Under the pieces are notes generated by a model, which searched no databases, was not told where the DNA came from, and worked only from the letters and a program-made list of their open reading frames with translations. 64,000 bases of DNA from Closterium sp. NIES-65 (taxonomy: Eukaryota > Streptophyta > Zygnematophyceae > Desmidiales > Closteriaceae), in assembly GCA_948144175.1 (NCBI GenBank), contig CANXME010000543.1, positions 28,066 through 92,065 of the forward strand, in the 5' to 3' direction. Positions 21,792-34,974 of this stretch are shown here, in pieces (the stretch's first letter is position 1; each line of letters starts with the position of its first letter). Made by a program: the position numbers and the translations under genes.

Positions 21792-23778
21792 CCTTCGTAC
21801 TGCCTTCCTTCTTTCTAGTCCACCTCGTCCGTCTCAGTCTGTGCTTCCGTCTCCTCCTGAGTCGGCCCTCACTGTGTCGCTCCCTACTCCTGTCACTGAC
21901 TACTACCGCACGTACCGTCCTGTTCTCTCTCGTGTTCTCGCCTCTCTTGTTACTCACCCTCGTGCCTCTGTGTCCTCTGTGTCCGCTCTTACTGCCGCAG
22001 TTACTGACTTTGCCTCTACCCGCCGCCTTGACTACGCCACCACGCTTGTGGCTGCTCCTCCTACCAGTCCTCTGGCCGTCGGGGGTGTGTCTGCCCTTGG
22101 CCGTGACGCCCTAGAGGACAGGCAGTTTGAGCTAGAGTTCCTGGCGGCCGCTTCCCCTCATCTCTGTGCCATGCTCCTCGCCCCTGAGGGTGACCCCGAC
22201 GCCCTTGACATTCCGACTCCTCGCACTTACGCTGAGGCAGTGTCAGGGCCTTGGGCCTCTCAGTGGAGAGCTGCCATGGACGCAGAGATGGCCTCCTACA
22301 GATCCACAGGCACCTACGTCGATGAGGTTCCCCCCCCGGGGGCGAACGTAGTCGACGGCATGTGGATCTACAGGGTGAAGCGGCCACCGGGATCTCCCCC
22401 GGTCTTCAAGGCGCGCTACGTGGCTAGAGGTTTCAGTCAGCGCGAGGGAGTTGACTTCTTTCAGACCTTCGCACCTACCCCGAAGATGACCACTCTTCGG
22501 GTGTTACTACACGTAGCAGCACAGAGAGACTACGAGTTACACTCTCTTGACTTCTCCACTGCTTTCCTTCAGGGCAGCCTACACGAGGAGGTCTGGTTGC
22601 GTCGTCCCTCGGCCTTCACTGGCACCTTCCCTCCTGGGACCCAGTGGAGGCTGAGGCGACCTGTTTACGGTCTTCGCCAGGCCCCTCGTGAGTGGCACGA
22701 CACTCTGCGTTCTACCCTCTCTGACCTTGGGTTCCAGCCGTCTTCTGCCGACCCGTCGCTGTTCGTTCGTCGTGGCTCCACACCGTTCTTTGTTCTGGTT
22801 TACGTCGACGACCTCGTTTTCGCCACTCCGGACAGGGTTGCTTTGGCAGACGTGAAGTCCGAACTGCAGAAGAGACACACGTGCACTGATCTTGGTGAAC
22901 TGCGCCACTACCTTGGCCTGCAGATCACCAGGGACAGAGCCGCTCGCACCATTACACTCTCACAGTCACACATGGTGCAACAGGTCCTTCAGCGGTTCGG
23001 GCTTCAGCACTCCACCGTACAGCGCACACCTCTAGCTGTTGACCACAGACTCACTGGTCCCTTTCCTGACGAGCCGTTTGAGCCTAGTGGTCCCTACGCA
23101 GAGCTTGTGGGTTGCCTCATGTACCTGATGACTTGTACTCGCCCGGACCTCGCCTTCCCTCTCAGCATCCTTGCGCGCTTTGTTGCGCCAGGGAGACACC
23201 GTCCTGTTCACTGGACGGCAGCTGTGAGGGTGGCGAAGTACCTAGCGACTACATCAGGCGTGGGGCTAGTTCTTGGAGGGCAGCAGTCTGTCGTACTCAC
23301 TGGTCACTGTGACTCCTCTTACGCTGACGACGCTGAGACTCACAGGTCTACTCAGGGGTACTGTTTCAGTCTGGGTTCTGGAGCTGTTTCCTGGCGTTCC
23401 ACGCGCTCCTCTTCTGTCTCGACCTCTACAGCTGAGGCTGAGATTTACGCTGGTGCCATGGCGGCACAGGAGTTGCGGTGGTTGACCTTCTTGCTCACTG
23501 ACCTTGGTGAGCGGCCGAGCTCTGCACCGACCTTGTTTACTGACAACAAGGCGTCGATCCTCCTCTGTCGTGAGCCGCGACTGGAGAGCAGAGTGAAGCA
23601 CATTCACATCAGGTACTTTCTTCTGCGAGAGTTGCAGAGGCGTGGACAGGCTCGCTTCGAGTTCGTAGAGTCCGAGGCCAACACTGCAGACATCTTCACC
23701 AAGGCGCTTCCGCCTTGTGACCACCAGAGGTGTTGTGTGCAGTTAGGCCTTGTTGACACAGGTTCTAGTCATGCGTAG
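21780..23778 (+). CDS. E4 reverse transcriptase and RNase H
   Basis: RT lies in a frame open from 20971 to 23778; its meaningful part starts about 21780 with FTDLRTAF. Visible motifs are WIYRVKRPPG, FKARYVARGFSQ, LDFSTAFLQG, GLRQAPREW and the catalytic YVDDLVFA. RNase H follows with HCDSSYADD, STAEAEIYA and FTDNKASI, and the end reads DIFTKALPP. No stop or frame change is seen inside RT-RNase H. It has no start of its own and would need a frame change near 21780 to be made with Gag, by programmed shifting or because of mutation. Confidence 0.88.
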
Positions 23779-23981
23779 ACTTGAGTTTATTGCCTGCTTC
23801 GTCTGTACATTTACTATATATACTTGTGATCTCTTGGACTGGCCTTGTGGCCACTGTTGCTTGTGCTCAGAGTGTGTGGTGACGTTGTGATCCACCCTGA
23901 GCTTTGTTTTCTTTTGGACTGGTCTTGTGACCGTACTCTTTTTGTTTTTGCTAGACACCCCTCACTTAGGCTATGGGGGTG

Positions 23982-24091
23982 TGTCAAATGTTGTAGCCTG
24001 TAGTGAGGTTTGTCTTAGGGGGTACAGAAGTTAGGGTTTGTCATATGTACCCCAACCAACATCAATGCAACACTCATTCCTCATTCTGACA
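23982..24091 (+). repeat. 3' LTR of E4 (110 bp)
   Basis: Read base by base it is the same as the 5' LTR. The second GAGAC follows at 24092-24096. Confidence 0.93.
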
Positions 24092-24096
24092 GAGAC

Positions 24097-24457
24097 ATGT
24101 GCATGCACCCCACACCAGCACCTTATGATACGGTAGCACACCCACATGCACAAGCACGCATGGAGGACTGTAAGCCATCCCTCAGATTTGTTTTTCTGGC
24201 CAGTTACAAATGGACTGGACTGGCAAATTGACGCCCTATGCTACGGTACGGCAATAAAAGACTTTCAGTGCGACTAGTGAACGAACAGGAATCTAAAATG
24301 CTATCAACCCCTTTGGACTGCAACCCAACCCAACACAGCCACAGCATCAACACCTCTCACAAGCCACTATTCCTCCAAATCACGAATCCACCACTTCTTC
24401 CAAACCCATGAGTACTCTCCTCATAGCATAAAACTACGCCCCCATCCCCTCACAGCC
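24097..24457. other. Flank and likely 3' UTR of the small minus-strand gene
   Basis: No protein or RNA gene is recognised in these 360 bp. The right part probably holds the 3' untranslated region of the gene ending at 24458. Confidence 0.5.
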
Positions 24458-25130
24458 TCACTGCATCGGATCATAACCCTGTGCTTTCAGCTCCCTCTCA
24501 GCCTCCCTCCTCATGCGCAGCCACAGCCTCAGCGCCTCCCGCTTCACCCGCTGCTCCTCCGCTGCCCGCCGCCCCTCCACGTCTGAGCCAGCGCTGCCAG
24601 CAGAAGAGGACTGGCGGAACCGGGCCGGCACGACGGTGGTGGCCACGCCGCCGCGCTCAAAGTACCGGTCCACTGCGTGTGGATCGCCGGCAGCTGCGTC
24701 CCCTGGGAAAGGCGTGGGGCCCCTCTCGTATAAGTGAGCCATGGCCCTCTCCTCCTGTCAGTGGTTTCGTGGTGAAAGGAGAGGAACGGAAGCACCAGGA
24801 GGATGAGGGGGACGGAGGCGGGGAAGGGGGGAGAGGGAGGCGGGGAAAGGGGTTGGGGTTGAAAAGGAAGCAAAAGGGAGGGTAAGAGACCGTATGAGAA
24901 TGGATGGTGCCAAGGTTGCACAAATGATCGGATGTGTCAAGTATGTGTGTGCATGTAAGCAACACAACACAAACAAACTAAACCTAGGACACGCAACCCA
25001 CCTTAGGGCGAGGTTTGAATGTCCACCAACCCAGAGGTGAATACTTGTCAAAGAGATAGAGCGCGCCTATGAGCGCCCATGTCTTGCCCAACGCTCCGAA
25101 GAACCGACCCAGAGTCACAGGCTCGGCCAT
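24458..25130 (-). CDS. Two-exon gene for a 141-residue conserved-looking protein
   Basis: Exon 1 (25002-25130) starts at ATG and reads MAEPVTLGRFFGALGKTW, continuing to a possible membrane helix (ALIGALYLF) and FDKYSPLGWWTFKPRPK. It ends with a GT donor in phase 0. Exon 2 (24458-24754) follows an AG acceptor, starts EERAMAHLYERGPTPFPGD, and ends in a charged helical tail (AEEQRVKREALRLW, ending QGYDPMQ). The joined frame is 141 residues. Small size, one amphipathic or membrane segment and a charged tail resemble accessory subunits of organelle membrane complexes, but I do not recognise the family and assign no function. The exon structure and clean phase match make it a real gene. It is transcribed away from the cysteine protease gene. 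Confidence 0.72.
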
Positions 25131-26625
25131 GCCTAAGCTAGCAGCGAGGCTCGGATGTCAGGCTACAACTGCATTGACATGGGGAGCTGTAGGCTGAGGA
25201 AGGTTGGGGGAGGGGGAGCAGGAAGCAGCAGAGGAATGAAACAACGCGGCTGCGCTAGCGAATGCGTCCGATGAATCAAATACGGTAACATCGGATACGA
25301 CATTGACGACTCTCCCCGCATGCTACCCCTCCTCCGCCTCCTCTCCTGAACGCGTCCTCCCATGTCCCCCTCTTTGCCGAATCTCTCGCTTCTTGAGAGG
25401 CATAGCTTTACCCCGGTTGATCCCACTTACATTAGCGCCGATGACCACACGCCCATGCCAATAGTTTCCTAAGTCCACCCCCAGCTGCTTCAACGAAAGC
25501 CGGCATACGTATTCTGGCCGAACATTGAAGGGCTTGAACCGATATGAAGGTATATGACACGGGTCCGAAATCACACTAACTTTCAAACTGGGTGTGCCGC
25601 CCAATAAGAGCCCACCTAACCCTAATGGAGCTGGAGCGTTCTGTTCAATCAAATCCCACTCCAGCCCCCTACTCGGCATAGCTTTGCGGCATTTGCAAAA
25701 ACTGTTGATGATTTGGTAACAGGTTGTTTTTTATATCCGATGACGAAGAGTTACGCAGACTTGACGACAGCGGCGAAGCAGATTGTAACTCGTACACAGC
25801 TTCTGCACAAACGTGGTGCGACATCTACGTGTACAAGCAGCAGCTATAGTGCTGGGATTGTGATGACATCCACAAGGATCTGTCACGGCATAATCAGATT
25901 CAAACGGTTTCGGCATGGTTCCGTATGGTTGAGATTGACAAATTCAATTCCGACTGACGAACTGTTCTATCCAACCAACCGATTTGAAGGCAAGGTTCGA
26001 ATCCAGTCATCAGCCATTGGATTGCCCGCCTGGTGGCGCCTTCAGATTGATCGGAGTGGTGTCGCAGATCGACGGCTTTATCTCAAAGTGGTGTCGCGTG
26101 GCAATATCCTGGTGAGTGTCAACATTATCCTCCAATCGTAAGACAAGCCACTGCTGAAAAGTTGTCAGTGCGGACCAGGCTGAGCTACTTTTGCTGCTGT
26201 CCACGCAGTGCTGTGTCAGCCGTGCCACATCTGCCCCTCGCTCTGAACCTGCCTGGGACTGGTTAACCGTGCGCAATGAGAACCGGAGCGACAAATTCAT
26301 GAATGCGCGACGATCGCTAACTTAGGGAAGCCGTCAGTTGCGATTTTCGCGAGCGCTCGCAAACTCCCGAACTTCAAGGTCTCAACCGTTGCAGTTCCCA
26401 AGGGTGATGCTTTTGTTTCGGGAGAGGTTCCCAGCTTGGCTTGGGTTTGGGGGGGACATCAACTGGAGAGGTTTGGTTTGGAAGAAAAGGGGAGGCAGGA
26501 TAGCAGGTGGCGTGCCAGGGTGACACAGGAACTTACAAGAAGCAATATTCCGTTTGCTTCCTGTCATGCTCAGTTTGATCTCGGTAGTATCTTGGGTTTG
26601 ATCACAGATTGTCCAGGCCTCCGCA
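25131..26625. other. Intergenic region between divergent genes
   Basis: About 1.5 kb separates the start of the minus-strand small gene from the start of the protease gene. Open frames here (for example 25713-26141) show no known domain. It presumably holds both promoters and 5' UTRs; no single motif stands out to me. Confidence 0.5.
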
Positions 26626-28560
<1,935 letters not shown>

Positions 28561-29014
28561 AGGGCTTGTTGAGGGCAAGGCTTTCCTAGGAAGCTGCCTG
28601 CCTGTCCTTTTGATTGCTACCGGTATATTCCTCCCAAGGTATGATTCTTTGGGCTTTCTGCTGGGGTGATCAGGTAGCATTTGCCACACGCTTCTGTTGA
28701 TACTAGCAGCATTTGTAAAAGATCTGTACACTCTGTTTTAGAGCCTGATGCTATACTAGGTTTGATTCCCCCACTGAATAGTGCATACATTACATGATAA
28801 GCAGGCAGAGCAAACAACTGGATCCACATCATTATCCACACATGTTGAGTCAGAGGTTTGGCTGTGGCTCCCATGGACCAACAGGGAAAAGGTCCTCGAC
28901 ACTGTTGATGGCAAAACATCAGGCAAAACAAAACAAAACACCACAGACCAGAAGCATAAGGACATTGAGGGTAAAAACACAGCACAATGGCACAATGTAC
29001 CAAGACATATATCC
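28561..29014. other. Convergent 3' region
   Basis: These 454 bp lie between the stop of the protease gene (+) and the stop of the dehydratase gene (-). They must hold both 3' UTRs. No other gene is seen. Confidence 0.6.
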
Positions 29015-31116
29015 TTACCAATCGCCAAGGCATTCAATGATGTTGGTCGTGGTCATGCTGCGCTTGTGCTTGGCAAAGGCATCTGCTGCTGCTCTCCTCA
29101 CCACCAGCGACCCGGCAAACGCTGCCATGACTGCTGGATTGTCAGACAGCTGCTCTGCCACCAGCTGCTGCATTTCAGCGTCGGAGGAACCACCACCCTG
29201 CTGCTGTTCTTCCTGTAGCCGCTGCTGCCACTTGCGAGCCCAGACGAAAAACACTGCGATGCTGGTACCGGTAGCAGGGAAACTCGCACATGCCATGCCA
29301 TGTCAACAAGCCAAGAGATCATGAGGTGATGTGCAGTGCAGCAGCACAGCAACTGCCTGCTGGTTATTAACTGCATCAGAAAGCTATAAATAGAATTGCA
29401 TCGCACCTTCCTGAGAGCACATCCCCTTGCCCGCCACATCGCCTGGGTGATCCAAAGAGACCGCACTCAAAAACTGGTGGGGTGGCAAAAGAACCAAGAG
29501 AGTTTGAGAGGTGTGCAAAGGGTCGCAGTGGTAATGCTCGAGAAACTCTTAGTATGGTACCTGCATTTCCATCTGAAATGCCATCAGCTGCTCCCTTCTG
29601 CACTATTGTGACCCTTCCAAGACTGCAGCCAGGTAGAGAGGACAAATTAAAGAGCAATTCAGTCAGGACAAAGAAACTGCTGCAAGCAAGTATAATTTGT
29701 AGTGCTACAAGCAAGTACCCACTCTGCTGCTAGCTGTGCAAGCGAACTGCCCGGGTTGGACGGCCCGGAAGAAACAGCTGCTGCTGCTGCTGGTGGTGCT
29801 GCTGTGGAATCACGCTGAGATGCGACAACCTGAGAGAGGCGAGCGAACTCATTGACGTTGGGTGTGAGAATGGCGAGAGGGTAGCCGGCGATGAGGTGCG
29901 GCTGGTTAGACACCAGGTGCAGGCCGTCCTGCAAGGGCATTGCAAGGAGGAACATGGTGCGAGATAGAATTGGTGTTGACATGGTATGTGGTGGATAGAT
30001 GTGTGTCAAAGCTACATGTATGACAGCTGCTGGGATGCGAGGCACGACTCACCGCATCGATCACCATGGGGATGCGTGCTTGCCGGGCGGCAGACATGAT
30101 GTCAGCCACACACTCCTGCAGCAGCGAGTCCCTGCCCAGGCCTGGCCCAATCACAACGCAGTCCATCCGCGGCAGCCAATCAGAAACCGTCTTTACAGCT
30201 GCTTCGACAATCTCTTTCCGCTGAGCGGGCGTTTCAAGCCTGAAGTCAAGGGACGAAGCAAGATGCAAATCTTTGTGGCATTGACAGATAGCAGCGCTGA
30301 GCGTTACACAAAGTAACGGCCCAGCTTCATTCTGTAGAGTCAGGGAGCAAGGGATATTCGCTCACCTGACATCATAAGATTCCCGCAATGCCGGGTGCAC
30401 TATAAGCTCTGGGCTGTACGCCTTAATGACAGGTGCGGCTTCTCGTGAGCAGAACACGTGGGCAATGTCTGCACCCTGCGTGATGTTGAGTGGAGGCGAT
30501 CACGAAGGCCAAGAGAATGTTGAGAAGCAAGGTTGGGGAAAGGGGAACAGGAAGGGGAGCATTGGCTGGGAGCAGCGCTGTGAGAGGAGCTCCATAGACT
30601 GGCCCACCAGCTGCACGGACTTACTTACTGTTAGTGCCTATTTTGTGAGTATGGCTGTAAGTAAAGCCTGCAGCAGGGCGTGAGAGGCGCTCACCAGCTT
30701 GAGCGCGGAAAAGGCGGCAAAGAAGGGAGCTCCCGTGTACTCGCGACATCCTCCGATCACAGCGATCTTGCCTGTAACGAGAGGTGCGGAGACGCAGAGA
30801 TGCGGAGCGGCATGATTTTCGTATGGGACCGCCTGGCCACGCCACTAGGCGGGATCAGCAATAGAAACCGCATGTGAGAGGTTGCGTTGCGAGGCGGGAA
30901 AAGCGACCTGAATGCGAGTGGCTCACCTGCTTGGCCTTTGTGTTTCGCCGACGCGAGCTCGGGGACGAATGCACGAATCGCGGAAATCAACGGCTCGAGA
31001 TTCGCCCACTTCATGCCGCCTACCACGTTCGTGATTTCTACAACGATTCTGAGCGGTAAACACGGCGCAGCTGACGGGGAGTTCCTGAAGCGGCGGCTGA
31101 GAAAAGGTAAGAGCAT
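29015..31116 (-). CDS. NAXD: ATP-dependent (S)-NAD(P)H-hydrate dehydratase
   Basis: Eight exons on the minus strand: 30927-31116, 30695-30771, 30366-30475, 30053-30239, 29723-29928, 29561-29622, 29407-29473 and 29015-29261; about 381 residues. The enzyme uses ATP to return hydrated, damaged NAD(P)H to its active form and belongs to the ribokinase-like YjeF C-terminal family. Diagnostic segments are [54 protein letters not shown] and [15 protein letters not shown], the last with the catalytic GxGD. The residues before KWANLEPL are Arg/Ser-rich and could be an organelle-targeting peptide; a start at the internal Met is also possible. The donor of exon 5 (GA/GTGGGT) was chosen because it alone gives the right phase. 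The acidic C-terminal tail is longer than in most relatives. Confidence 0.87.
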
Positions 31117-31714
31117 AGACAAATTAGTTGCTACAGGGGGAAGCGGAAATCCCTAGTTGGCGCCTAGCTTGCCCCGTTATTGATGACTAATGAAATTCTC
31201 AGACGGATCCGTTATTGGAGGCTCGATAAGTTACATTAACCTGGTTGTGTCCACTGAAACTCGTACAGACTTCTGGGAGTTGATCCAAGTCCTTTGAGAC
31301 CTCGTGAGGGACAGATAGACGCCAGCGGTTCAGAACGGTGAATGCATCACCGCTTCAAATTGCACGGCATTGCACTCAACCCAACTCCTCAAACACAAAG
31401 TGAACATCCCTGTGACACCATATTTGTCAGGAGGTGCTTGCATCGTGAAGCAGCCATCTGCAGAATCCCATTCCTCTACCGCTGTAGTCCCACATTCAGC
31501 TCTCATTCCTCAGATCGACGGCGTGATAGGCTCGCCAAGTGACGCCCGTGTGTTGTCCGACAGACATCCATCGCGCCGGTGCTATCGTCGATTTCTCTCG
31601 GTCACTTAGGCGATACCGTATTCCGTCGCTTCCATTTCTTTGCGTCGCATTCGCGTTGAATTCGAATTCAGTCGCATCTAAGTCGCATCGAGCTGTCGCA
31701 GATCCGGCGACGTC
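31117..31714. promoter_or_regulatory. Shared head-to-head promoter region
   Basis: Only about 600 bp separate the start codons of the dehydratase gene (-) and the proteasome gene (+), so this interval must hold both promoters and 5' UTRs. I see no clear TATA box at a fitting distance and name no element. Confidence 0.55.
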
Positions 31715-34700
31715 ATGGGCGATAGTCAATACTCCTTCTCCCTCACCACCTTCAGGTGATAATTCCGCATACCTCATCCTCCGTGCTCCCGTCTTTCCCT
31801 CCTCTCTACTGCGATTCTGTCGACATGAACTTGCAGTCAGACTTTCCAGGTTTTCTAACGGGTCGCTGCCAGTTCCGTTCCTGACCTAATTCTCGTCCAC
31901 CTCCCCCATCTCCTCGTCGTATGCAGCCCGTCAGGGAAGCTGGTGCAGATCGAGTATGCACTCAACGCCGTGGCTGCCGGTGCCACGTCGCTCGGCATCA
32001 AAGGTGCGTACCGTTCCGTCCGCTCAGGCCTCCAACACTGTCATACTCGCTACAGAAGTCATCACGAGCCGTTTCTGAGTCGAAGGATTTATTGTAACGC
32101 AAGGCCACTCATGACTTGATTTTCCCCGCTCACCCCCCTTGCTTGCTCACGCCGCAATTTCATATTTCCGTTCCCGCATCCCACCGTTGCAGCGACCAAT
32201 GGCGTGGTGATTGCCACGGAGAAGAAGCTTCCTACAGAGCTCATAGACGAGACCTCGGTACGCCTCTTTCTTGCGCCCAGGCAACTTCTAGGTTGATTCA
32301 CAGGCACTGGTAGTTCATTGTGGAATGACTGGTGTGACTGTTGTGGTGTTCACTCATGTGCGTGTTTCAGGTGAAGAAGATTCAACTGCTCACGGACAAC
32401 TCGGGAGTTGTCTACAGGTGTGCGTCTCTCTCCCAACCCACCAACACAGTCCTGTCCTGGCTCAACCTCTTGTGCCCATGCACCCATGTACCCCACAAAC
32501 GGCCTCACTCGCATGTGAACATGAAGTGATTTTGGCCTTGATTAGGAAACCACAACACCTCCCAAAATTTTCCGTTGTCTCCCTCTGCTCTCTCCACCGC
32601 CAGTGGCATCGGGCCTGACTCTCGGGTGCTAGTGAGGAAGAGCCGCAAGTCAGCACAGTCCTACTACAGTGTGTACAAGGTGAGTCATGCTATAGCGAGT
32701 ACAGGGTGACGCCCGTAATAAGCATAATATGCTTTCACATTGCTCCCCCCAACCCTTTTTTTTGGTCCTATCTCCCAGCCCTCTGCCACGCCTCCTCCCA
32801 AGTGCACCACCACGCATGCTCATGCCCATCCCCAGCCCACCCTGTCCCTCACGCGCCCTCGTGGCACCACGCTGTGCATTCATGTGGCAGGAGGGCATTC
32901 CGCCGTCACAGCTGGTGCTCACCACCACGTGCCGTGCCACACATGCCCATCGCCGTGCCACACATGCCCATCCCCGTGCCACACGTGCCCATCCCCGTGC
33001 CACACATGCCCATCGCCGTGCCACACATGCCCATCCCCGTGCCACACGTGCCCATCCCCGTGCCACACATGCCCATCGCCGTGCCACACATGCCCATCGC
33101 CGTGCCACACATGCCCATCGCCGTGCCACACATGCCCATCGCCGTGCCACACATGCCCATCGTCGTGCTCCTCCTCCTCACCCCCTCTCATGCTCACGTG
33201 ACCCCCCCCATGCATGTGGCAGGAGGGCATTCCAGTGTCGCAGCTGGTGCGGGAGACAGCGGCGGTCATGCAGGAGTTCACTCAGTCAGGGTGAGGCACG
33301 GCCACCTGCAAGTCAATCTGTGTTGTTGCAAGTCAATCTGTGTTGTTGCAAGTCAATCTGTGTTGTTGCAAGTCAATCTGTGTTGTTGCAAGTCAATCTG
33401 TGTTGTTGCAAGTCAATCTGTGTTGTTGCAAGTCAATCTGTGTTGTTGCAAGTCAATCTGTGTTGTTGCAAGTCAATCTGTGTTGTTGCAAGTCAATCTG
33501 TGTTGTTGCAAGTCAATCTGTGTTGTTGCAAGTCAATCTTTGTTGTTGCAAGTCAATCTGTGTTGTTGCAAGTCAATCTGTGTTGTTGCAAGTCAATCTG
33601 TGTTGTTGCAAGTCAATCTGTGTTGTTGCAAGTCAATCTGTGTTGTTGGATTGGAAAAAGTCAATCTGGACGTCTGAAAAAAGTCATTAGTTTTGCAGTC
33701 AGTTAGTGGTGGAAACATCGCCTGTCATGCCGGGGTTCAATCAATCTGGGTGAGACAGGGGGTTCTATGCGGTCAGGTGAAGTTGTAATTTCACAATGGC
33801 AGGTGCTACAGTTGTTGACAAGTCTGGGTCTGAAAGTGTTTGAACCTGAACCTGTGGAACATGCCTAGTGTACGTGAGGAGGAGCAAAGGCAGAGATAAT
33901 CACTGAGCATGCTGCATGAGGCATCTCTCATGTCTCAACCTCTGTCAACCTCTCTCAACCTCTCACTTGTTCTTCTCTCTCCGTTCTTGCATGTGCGCCA
34001 TACCCACTTGACACATGTACCGTACCCACATGCACCATGCATTGTGACAGGGGGGTGAGGCCGTTCGGTGTGTCGCTGTTGATGGCGGGGTATGACTCAC
34101 AGGGCCCGCACCTGTACCAGGTGGATCCCTCGGGTTCCTACTTCGCATGGAAGGCCTCCGCCATTGGCAAGAACATGACCAACGCCAAGACGTTTCTTGA
34201 GAAGAGGTCAGAAAGGGGAAGAGTAATAGTTTTCGACTTTGCCTTTCAACCCAGACGGTTGCTGGTGCTTGAAAATGCGTTCTGATTTTGTTTTTTTTGT
34301 GAATGACTAACAGTTCGTGGGTTGTTCTTATATGGCGGTGTGCTTATATGGAGTGTGCTTGTATGGGGTGTGTTTGTATGGGGTGTGCTTGTATGGGGTG
34401 TGCTTGTATGGGGTGTACATGCCTGTATCAGGTATACAGAGGACATGGAGCTAGAGGATGCGATTCACACGGCCATTCTCACTCTCAAAGAAGGGTACGT
34501 GTGGCCCCTCTTACTCTCACGGAATGGAAGGTTCTTTGTAGCTGTGCTGGGAAAGAGTGTCGTCTTGTGAAGCACTATGCCTCTTGACTTTAAGGAAGTT
34601 TCTTGGTTGATTCTGCTGTCTGGCTGTTGTTGGGTCTGTCATCCTCAGCTCTTAATCCCTCTTCCTCCCCCTCCCATGTTGCACTCTCTCACCAGGTTTG

Positions 34701-34974
34701 AGGGGCAAATTGCAGGCGACAACATTGAGATTGGTATTGTGGGCAGCGACAAGAAGTTCAGGTGAGTGCGAGAGTGAGCGAAAGAAGGGGTATGTTACCC
34801 TGCATCTCGCGGCGAGATGGAAGTATTTGCTTTCCTGGACTTAATTTTGATCCTGTCTTGTCACCTGAACCCCTTTTTTTGTTTTGTGTACGTCTTCCTG
34901 TGTACGTGCTCTGTTGCAATGACAGAGTGCTAACCCCAGCTGAAGTGAATGACTATCTGGCAGAAGTGGAGTGA
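31715..34974 (+). CDS. PAB1: 20S proteasome subunit alpha type-2
   Basis: Ten exons: 31715-31755, 31927-32003, 32193-32257, 32371-32417, 32604-32679, 33223-33290, 34051-34206, 34432-34494, 34696-34761 and 34926-34974. Phases match throughout and the product is 235 residues, as in other alpha-2 (PSMA2/PAB) subunits. The N-terminal alpha signature is [18 protein letters not shown] followed by LVQIEYAL. Later segments include [22 protein letters not shown] and the C-terminal [10 protein letters not shown]. Alpha subunits form the outer rings of the 20S core, gate substrate entry and bind regulators; they are not catalytic. Introns 5, 6 and 7 carry tandem arrays, and a decayed copy of the start of exon 6 sits in intron 5. 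Confidence 0.95.
32885..32918 (+). pseudogene. Decayed partial copy of proteasome exon 6
   Basis: GTGGCAGGAGGGCATTCC, including the acceptor AG, recurs here and at the true exon 6 (33223). After about 30 bp the copy loses similarity and has no matching exon end, so it should not be used as an exon. Confidence 0.75.
32925..33170 (+). repeat. 21-bp tandem repeat in proteasome intron 5
   Basis: About 11 copies of a unit such as CGTGCCACACATGCCCATC plus two bases. The unit length is a multiple of three, so long open frames (Arg-Ala-Thr-His-Ala-His) appear by chance. Confidence 0.88.
33308..33650 (+). repeat. 20-bp tandem repeat in proteasome intron 6
   Basis: About 17 nearly perfect copies of CAAGTCAATCTGTGTTGTTG start only about 20 bp after the exon 6 donor. 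One T-for-G variant is at about 33540. Their uniformity suggests recent expansion. Confidence 0.92.
34330..34425 (+). repeat. Short GT-rich repeats in proteasome intron 7
   Basis: Imperfect copies of TGTGCTTGTATGGGG lie close upstream of the exon 8 acceptor. Confidence 0.8.

Larger units (their letters stand above)
17754..24091 (+). mobile_element. Ty1/copia LTR retrotransposon E4, recent insertion
   Basis: The element is 6338 bp with 110-bp LTRs (17754-17863 and 23982-24091) that I read as identical, flanked by GAGAC (17749-17753 and 24092-24096). TGGTATCAG follows the 5' LTR as primer-binding site. A G-rich tract (CTATGGGGGTG) precedes the 3' LTR. Coding order is Gag, protease, truncated integrase, linker, RT, RNase H. 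Identical LTRs point to a young insertion, yet the polyprotein lacks the front half of integrase and has one frame change, so it was probably mobilised with help from intact relatives. Confidence 0.93.

Noticed and set aside
25713-26141. A 142-codon plus-strand frame upstream of the cysteine protease
   Set aside because: No domain, no fitting splice signals and no similarity to known proteins; lies in the presumed promoter interval.
29719-29722. GG/GTACTT as the donor of dehydratase exon 5
   Set aside because: It gives phase 0, which does not fit the next exon; GA/GTGGGT three to four bases earlier restores the conserved VTIVQKG frame.
30695-30771. Suspected one-base frameshift in exon 2 of the NAD(P)HX dehydratase gene
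   Set aside because: A recount of the T-run gave the expected three T residues; the exon is 77 bp and keeps phase.
33308-33650. Regularly repeated 20-bp units resembling a CRISPR array
   Set aside because: The units are head-to-tail with no unique spacers, lie in an intron of a eukaryotic gene, and no Cas-like genes are present.
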